NCBI GenBank assembly: GCA_905203455.1
Contig: CAJKVX010000027.1
Span: 1 to 11,582, forward strand
Direction of reading: 5' to 3'
Origin: an uncultured Eubacteriales bacterium
Lineage (GTDB): Bacteria > Bacillota > Clostridia > Christensenellales > UBA1242
DNA length: 11,582 nucleotides
Both the position numbers and the translations under genes were made by a program. The notes beneath the pieces were generated by a model. That model was given only the letters and a program-made list of their open reading frames with translations. It did no database searches and was not told the origin of the DNA. Shown in pieces: positions 7,966 through 11,582 of this stretch; position 1 is the stretch's first letter, and each line of letters starts with the position of its first letter.

Positions 7966-8388
7966 ATGGCAGTTAAAATTAGATTAACAAGATTAGGAGA
8001 TAAAAAATCTCCATTTTACAGAATCGTAGTTGCAGATTCAAGAAAAGCAAGAGATGGGCAATATATTGACCAAATTGGAACATTCAACCCACTCACAACA
8101 CCAGAAGAAATTAAAGTTGATGTGGCTAAAGCCAACAAATGGCTTGCAAATGGTGCTCAACCAACTGACACAGCAAAGGCACTTTTAATTAAGGCTAACA
8201 TTAAAATGCCTGAAAAGAAAGCAAAGAAAGATAAAAAAGAAATTGCAAAAGAAGAGCCTGCACAAGAAAAAACAACCAAAAAAACAACAACAGTAAAGAA
8301 AACTGCAACAAAAGCAACAACCGAAACAAAGAAAACTGCAACAAAATCAGCCACTGCAAAAACAACTAAAAAAGCAAAAGCAGAATAA
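7966..8388 (+). CDS. rpsP: 30S ribosomal protein S16 with basic C-terminal tail
   Basis: S16 is a primary 16S rRNA binding protein needed for 30S assembly. Residues 1-80 are a typical S16: AVKIRLTRLGDKKSPFYRIVV at the N-terminus, then DSRKARDG, IGTFNP and KANKWLANGAQPTDTAKALL. Residues 82-140 form a low-complexity tail of almost only Lys, Thr, Ala and Glu, so the 140-residue protein is about 50 residues longer than the usual 80-90. The tail contains an 11-residue unit beginning KKTATK twice. The start is ATG 7966 with AAGGAG at 7952-7957 eight bases upstream; the in-frame ATG at 7936 would add ten residues not seen in S16 and lacks a ribosome binding site. A strong Shine-Dalgarno fits high expression. 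In E. coli rpsP-rimM-trmD-rplS form one operon; here khpA is inserted, as in Bacillota. Confidence 0.97.
   Translation: MAVKIRLTRLGDKKSPFYRIVVADSRKARDGQYIDQIGTFNPLTTPEEIKVDVAKANKWLANGAQPTDTAKALLIKANIKMPEKKAKKDKKEIAKEEPAQEKTTKKTTTVKKTATKATTETKKTATKSATAKTTKKAKAE
8295..8346 (+). repeat. rpsP: Direct repeat within rpsP tail
   Basis: An identical 19-base sequence occurs at 8295-8313 and 8328-8346, a period of 33 bases, and encodes KKTATK in both copies. It lies in the low-complexity Lys/Thr/Ala tail of S16 and suggests the tail grew partly by in-frame duplication. The A-rich codons (AAA, ACA, GCA) also favour chance similarity. Confidence 0.75.
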
Positions 8389-8402
8389 GGAGGCTTAGTT
8401 TT

Positions 8403-8636
8403 GTGAAAGATTTACTTTATTTTATTGTGTCTAGCCTTGTTGATGATTCTTCAAGCATTCAAGTTGAAGTTAATGAAAAAGACAAATTTATTGATTGCTT
8501 GATTAAAGTAAAAGAAGATGATTTAGGCAAAGTTATCGGCAGAAATGGTAAAGTTGCAACTGCAATAAGAACTGTTGCAAGAGCAAGTGCAAGAAAAAGT
8601 AATAAAAAAGTCAACATTAAAATTGACAAAATTTAA
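8403..8636 (+). CDS. khpA: KH-domain RNA-binding protein KhpA
   Basis: KhpA (YlqC) is a small KH-domain protein that acts with KhpB/Jag as an RNA chaperone linked to cell elongation and division control in streptococci and other Bacillota. The 77-residue product is close to the usual length of about 75-80. It has the KH GxxG loop as GRNG at 46-49, in the context LGKVIGRNGKVATAIRTV, followed by a basic strand. The start is GTG 8403 with AAGGAGG at 8387-8393, overlapping the rpsP stop codon. Its position between rpsP and rimM is the standard Bacillota context. YlqD, found next to it in B. subtilis, is absent. A terminator-like hairpin follows the stop by three bases. Confidence 0.95.
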   Translation: MKDLLYFIVSSLVDDSSSIQVEVNEKDKFIDCLIKVKEDDLGKVIGRNGKVATAIRTVARASARKSNKKVNIKIDKI

Positions 8637-8639
8637 CAT

Positions 8640-8660
8640 AAAGGGGCATTACCCCTTTTT
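8640..8660 (+). terminator. Rho-independent terminator-like hairpin after khpA
   Basis: AAAGGGG (8640-8646) pairs with CCCCTTT (8652-8658) around the loop CATTA, giving a 7-bp stem with four G-C pairs and a run of five T (8656-8660). The T-run is short and rimM starts only 16 bases on, so partial termination that lowers rimM-trmD relative to rpsP-khpA is more likely than a full stop. Prediction only. Confidence 0.6.
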
Positions 8661-8676
8661 GTTGTAAGGGCAGGTT

Positions 8677-9174
8677 ATGGATAATTTAATTGAAGTTGGG
8701 TTAATTTCAAAACCTCATGGAATTAATGGTCAAGTTAAAATAAAATCTTTGGCATTTGGCAATTTTGATTTTAAAAATGCCAAGGTTTTGTTTATTGATA
8801 AAATTCCGTATGAAGTTGAAAATATATTTCAAAATAAAGATGAGTTTGTTTGCAAATTCAAAGAAATTTCAAGTGTTGAAAATGCGTTAAGGCTGAAAAG
8901 TAAATCAGTTTGTGCAAAAAGAGAAAATGTGCAAAAAAATAAAGATGATTATTTTTGGCAAGACTTAATTGGGCTTAATGTTGTTGATAATTTAGGTAAC
9001 AATTTAGGAAGGGTTGAAGATATTCAAAATTTTAAAAGCGCAGATGTTTTTTACATTAAAGGCGAAAAACCATTCCTGTTTTCAAATAAAGGCGGAATAA
9101 TTGAAAGCGTTAGTGATGGCACAATAGTTTTAAATAAACAGGCACTTGAAGAGGTTATTTGTTATGAAGATTGA
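8677..9174 (+). CDS. rimM: Ribosome maturation factor RimM
   Basis: RimM binds S19 and assists maturation of the 3' (head) domain of 16S rRNA in the 30S subunit. The 165-residue protein has the N-terminal RimM barrel with the hallmark GLISKPHGINGQVKIKS (8-24), a linker, and a C-terminal PRC barrel starting near DYFWQDLIGLNVVD (91-104) with LGRVEDIQNF (110-119). The ATG at 8677 has AAGGG at 8666-8670 six bases upstream. It lies after the hairpin that follows khpA, so its level may depend on read-through. The end overlaps trmD by 11 bases, consistent with translational coupling of the pair. The stop is TGA, which shows TGA is not Trp in this organism. Confidence 0.96.
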   Translation: MDNLIEVGLISKPHGINGQVKIKSLAFGNFDFKNAKVLFIDKIPYEVENIFQNKDEFVCKFKEISSVENALRLKSKSVCAKRENVQKNKDDYFWQDLIGLNVVDNLGNNLGRVEDIQNFKSADVFYIKGEKPFLFSNKGGIIESVSDGTIVLNKQALEEVICYED

Positions 9175-9835
9175 CATTTTAACAATTTTTCCTGAAATGT
9201 TTGACGCCTTAAAGGCCAGCCTTTTAAAAAGAGCACAAGAAAAAGGTGCAATTGAAATTAACATTTTAAACATTCGTGATTTCAGTTTAGACAAACATAA
9301 AAAAACAGATGATTATCCTTTTGGGGGTGGGTGTGGAATGCTTATGACACCTCAGCCTATTTATGATTGTTTAACAAGCATTAAAGGGTATGAAAAGGCG
9401 CATAAAATTTATATGTCGCCAAAAGGGCAAACTCTAAATCAAAAAAAAGTGAAACAACTTGCTAATTTTAAGCATTTAATAATTCTTTGTGGGCATTATG
9501 AGGGTGTTGACCAGCGAATTATAGATTTATTAATTGATGAAGAAATTTCAATAGGCGATTATGTTTTAACTGGCGGAGAAATTCCTGCAATGGTTGTTTG
9601 TGATTGTGTTAGCAGATATATCCCAAGTGTGCTTGGAAACAGTCAGTCAACAGAAGATGAAAGTTTTTCAAACGGAATGCTTGAATATCCGCAATATACT
9701 CGTCCGCAAGAATTTAAAGGGCTTAAAGTTCCTGATGTTTTGGTAAGTGGAGACCACGCAAAGGTTGACGCATGGAGAAAAGAGCAAGCAAAAAAAATAA
9801 CAAAAACCAGACGCCCTGATTTGTCAGGTGAATAG
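9164..9835 (+). CDS. trmD: tRNA (guanine-N1)-methyltransferase TrmD
   Basis: TrmD methylates N1 of G37 in tRNAs reading CNN-type codons, using S-adenosylmethionine, and so prevents +1 frameshifting. The 223-residue protein is a trefoil-knot SPOUT enzyme. Motifs seen are ILTIFPEMF near the N-terminus, DDYPFGGGCGMLM (49-61), LCGHYEGVDQRI (108-119), and the knot segment SIGDYVLTGGEIPAM (129-143). The catalytic loop ends in ESFSNGMLEYPQYTRP (166-181), with Glu at the spot where E. coli has Asp in DSF. The ATG at 9164 lies inside the end of rimM, with GAGG at 9151-9154 nine bases upstream; an upstream TTG at 9146 would add residues foreign to the family. The C-terminus stops soon after the conserved TRRPDL, shorter than the E. 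coli enzyme. rplS, normally next, is missing. Confidence 0.97.
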   Translation: MKIDILTIFPEMFDALKASLLKRAQEKGAIEINILNIRDFSLDKHKKTDDYPFGGGCGMLMTPQPIYDCLTSIKGYEKAHKIYMSPKGQTLNQKKVKQLANFKHLIILCGHYEGVDQRIIDLLIDEEISIGDYVLTGGEIPAMVVCDCVSRYIPSVLGNSQSTEDESFSNGMLEYPQYTRPQEFKGLKVPDVLVSGDHAKVDAWRKEQAKKITKTRRPDLSGE

Positions 9836-9850
9836 GTAAGGAGGCAAGAA

Positions 9851-10705
9851 ATGATTGTTCAATGGTATCCTGGCCATATGGCAAAAACATTAAAAGAAAT
9901 TGAAAAAAACTTAAAACTTTCATCAGTTGTAATTTATTGCCTTGATGCAAGGGTTCCATTTTCAAGCCTTAATCCTAAAATTGATGAAATTGTTGGGGGC
10001 AAGCCAATAATTTATGTTTTAAACAAGGCAGACCTTGCTAATGATAATGCAACAAAAAAAGTTGTAAAATTGTTTGAAAAACAAGGCAAAACTGTTATTG
10101 CCTGCAATGCAAATTCAAACCAAAGCAAAGCGGTAATTTTAAAAACATTAAAAGACGCCTTGCAAGAAAAGTTAAAAAATTTCCAGCAAAAGGGCATTAA
10201 TGGGGTTTTAAGAGCAATGGTTGTTGGTGTTCCAAACACAGGGAAATCAACAATAATAAACCTTCTTTGTGGTTCCAAAAAGGCAATAACGGGCAACAAG
10301 GCTGGCGTAACAAGGCAGGCTAGTTGGGTTAAAATTGGAGATAATATTGAACTGATGGACACTCCCGGCACCCTTTGGCCTAAATTTGAAGACGAACTTG
10401 TTGGCATTAAACTTGCTATTGTTGGGTCAATTAAAGATGATGTTGTTGATGTTACAGAACTGGGTTTTGCTTGCATGAAACTGTTAATTAACATTGCACC
10501 AACTAAATTAATTGAAAGATATAAACTTTCTTTTGGTGCAGATGAAATTAAACAGGCTAATCCTGTTGATGTGTTAAATGAAATTTGTGTTAACCGTGGT
10601 TTTGTTTTAAAAAAGAATGAAATGGACTATGAACGGGCTGGCAAGGCCATTCTTGATGATTTTAGAAATTGCAGAATTGGGAAAATAACGCTAGATTTAA
10701 TTTAA
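9851..10705 (+). CDS. rbgA: Ribosome biogenesis GTPase RbgA (YlqF)
   Basis: RbgA is a circularly permuted GTPase needed for late 50S assembly; in B. subtilis its loss gives 45S particles lacking proteins such as L16, L27 and L36. The 284-residue protein shows the permuted motif order: G4 NKAD (58-61), a G5-like segment (about 85-88), G1 GVPNTGKST (126-134), G2 Thr at about 154, and G3 DTPG (170-173). The N-terminal WYPGHMAK carries H9, the histidine implicated in catalysis in this family. The C-terminal helical ANTAR-like RNA-binding region covers about 205-284. The ATG at 9851 has an excellent AAGGAGG at 9838-9844, six bases upstream. It directly follows trmD, where relatives have rplS in between. 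Confidence 0.96.
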   Translation: MIVQWYPGHMAKTLKEIEKNLKLSSVVIYCLDARVPFSSLNPKIDEIVGGKPIIYVLNKADLANDNATKKVVKLFEKQGKTVIACNANSNQSKAVILKTLKDALQEKLKNFQQKGINGVLRAMVVGVPNTGKSTIINLLCGSKKAITGNKAGVTRQASWVKIGDNIELMDTPGTLWPKFEDELVGIKLAIVGSIKDDVVDVTELGFACMKLLINIAPTKLIERYKLSFGADEIKQANPVDVLNEICVNRGFVLKKNEMDYERAGKAILDDFRNCRIGKITLDLI

Positions 10706-10895
10706 CTTTTACTGATGAGTGCTTACAAACACAAAGGCAAGTTGTATGCTAAGTCAATAAACAAAAACAACCAATAAACAACAGGCAATAAAAAAATAAA
10801 AATGCAAAAATTTATTGATATATATTAGTTTAAATTTAGTTCTACAAAAGAGAAAATGAAGTAAAAAAGTTCAGTTTTACAAAAGAGAGAATGAG
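10706..10895. other. AT-rich intergenic region between rbgA and rnhB
   Basis: This 190-base gap is the longest non-coding stretch. It has no open frame of note and no clear Rho-independent terminator. A weak imperfect hairpin can form from GCTTACAA (10721-10728) and TTGTATGC (10742-10749), with a 13-base loop and one mismatch. TATATT at 10821-10826 could be a -10 box, but no good -35 is spaced from it, so any rnhB promoter here is unproven. The right end is a 35-bp tandem duplication described separately. Confidence 0.5.
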
Positions 10896-10904
10896 ATGAA
10901 AAAG
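10835..10904 (+). repeat. 35-bp tandem duplication over the rnhB start
   Basis: Copy 1 (10835-10869) and copy 2 (10870-10904) align without gaps at 29 of 35 positions by my count, sharing the core TACAAAAGAGA. Copy 2 contains the working ribosome binding site and the start ATG AAA AAG of rnhB; copy 1 has GTA AAA AAG at the equivalent place, so its start is lost. It looks like an old duplication of the translation initiation region, with the upstream copy decaying. Confidence 0.8.
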
Positions 10905-11510
10905 CAAGAAATAAATTTGTTAGAGTTTGAAACAAAATTAAAAAACGAAGGATATAACCTTATTGCTGGTGCTGACGAGGTGGGAAGGGGTCCACTTGCG
11001 GGGCCTGTTGTTTGCTGTTGCTGCATAATGCCACTTGATGATATCATTGATGGAGTGTGGGATAGCAAAAAACTATCGGCTAAAAAAAGAGATGAACTTT
11101 TTGACAAAATTAAAGAAAAGGCAATAAGTTACAGTATTGAGTTCGTTGATGAAAATGTTATTGATGAAATTAATATTTTAAACGCAACAAAGTTGTGTAT
11201 GTCAAAAGCAATCAATAATCTGAAAGTTACGCCTGACATAGTTTTGGTTGATGCTCTTGATAGTCTTGATGTTAAGGTAAAATTAATGCCAATAATTCAT
11301 GGAGATGCTTTGTCTTACCAAATTGGGTGTGCAAGCATTTTGGCAAAGGTAACAAGAGACAGGTTTATGTGTGAAATGGCAAAAAAATATCCTAGTTATC
11401 AATTTGAAAAGCATAAAGGTTATGGCACAAAGGCGCATATTGACGCTTTGAAAACTTTTGGTTCATGCCCAATCCACAGAATAACTTTTATAAAACATTT
11501 TGTTGATTAA
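10896..11510 (+). CDS. rnhB: Ribonuclease HII
   Basis: RNase HII cleaves RNA in RNA-DNA hybrids and removes single ribonucleotides misincorporated in DNA. The 204-residue protein carries the signature GADEVGRGPLAGPVV (25-39) with catalytic D27 and E28, DSKKL at 56-60, and the other two acidic residues at D119 (LVDA) and D137 (HGDA), followed by ASILAKVTRDRF (146-157) and KGYGTKAH near the C-terminus. All four catalytic carboxylates are present. Four consecutive cysteines (40-43) follow GPVV where small hydrophobic residues are usual. ATG 10896 is chosen because GAGAGA (10885-10890) lies five bases upstream; the site is weak compared with neighbours. It closes the run in the same position as in B. 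subtilis, after rbgA, but separated by 190 bases and perhaps with its own promoter. Confidence 0.96.
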   Translation: MKKQEINLLEFETKLKNEGYNLIAGADEVGRGPLAGPVVCCCCIMPLDDIIDGVWDSKKLSAKKRDELFDKIKEKAISYSIEFVDENVIDEINILNATKLCMSKAINNLKVTPDIVLVDALDSLDVKVKLMPIIHGDALSYQIGCASILAKVTRDRFMCEMAKKYPSYQFEKHKGYGTKAHIDALKTFGSCPIHRITFIKHFVD

Positions 11511-11582
11511 TTTAATTGAGTTGTAGTTATTTAAATATTTAACTTTCATCTAAAATTAAAAACAAAAAATTAGATATGCTTA

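Noticed and set aside
9146..9163. TTG at 9146 as start of trmD
   Set aside because: TrmD proteins begin at M-K-I-D-I-L-T-I-F-P, matching ATG 9164, and GAGG at 9151-9154 would fall inside the longer version.
9172..9174. Possible TGA-as-Trp genetic code suggested by the low GC
   Set aside because: TGA ends rimM at the expected length and Trp residues are encoded by TGG.
1752..10494. Many open frames on the minus strand inside smc, ffh, rbgA and others
   Set aside because: They lie opposite clearly conserved genes, lack ribosome binding sites and show Ser/Leu/Phe-rich composition typical of antisense shadows.
10712..10735. Hammerhead ribozyme-like CTGATGA followed by a GTG/CAC mini-stem
   Set aside because: The conserved GAA after stem II is missing (AAAGG instead) and no cleavage triplet with closing stems I and III is seen.
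11548..11575. Inverted repeat ATCTAA/TTAGAT downstream of rnhB as a terminator
   Set aside because: Only 6 bp, AT-dominated, with a 16-base loop and no following T-run; expected by chance in such DNA.
1..11582. GTAC also seems absent
   Set aside because: GTA and TAC are each scarce here, so few GTAC are expected; the absence is not informative, unlike GATC and AGCT.

Overview
This window is a compact, AT-rich (about one third GC) stretch of bacterial core genes, all on the + strand. The order plsX-rnc-smc-ftsY-ylxM-ffh-rpsP-khpA-rimM-trmD-rbgA-rnhB is the conserved Bacillota arrangement. YlxM and RbgA (YlqF) are typical of that phylum, and the ribosome binding sites are AGGAGG-like. The genetic code looks standard: TGA is used as a stop (rimM) and Trp is TGG. 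An uncultured, low-GC, Clostridia-like or related Bacillota species is the best guess; I cannot place it more closely.

Layout. Positions 21-6221 hold plsX (phospholipid precursor synthesis), rnc (RNase III), smc (chromosome condensation) and ftsY (SRP receptor), packed with 0-13 base gaps or a 1-base overlap. The gap after ftsY holds the best promoter of the window (TTGACA-17 bp-TATTAT), followed by a perfect 7-bp dyad at the predicted transcription start. It should drive ylxM and ffh, so ftsY-ylxM-ffh together encode the protein side of co-translational membrane targeting. After ffh come rpsP (S16, with a long Lys/Thr/Ala tail) and khpA (KH-domain RNA chaperone), then a terminator-like hairpin. 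Next are rimM (16S maturation), trmD (tRNA m1G37 methyltransferase) and rbgA (50S assembly GTPase). A 190-base AT-rich gap with a 35-bp tandem duplication precedes rnhB (RNase HII). The last 72 bases hold no recognisable gene.

What stands out. I see no new multi-gene system; this is a housekeeping region. The points worth checking are: (1) near-absence of the palindromes GATC and AGCT, enforced by synonymous codon choice; (2) genes missing from the usual order (acpP and the fab genes between plsX and rnc, rplS between trmD and rbgA); (3) the repetitive basic tail on S16; (4) the dyad at the ylxM-ffh promoter; (5) the duplicated, decayed translation start region before rnhB. All counts were made by eye and should be recomputed.
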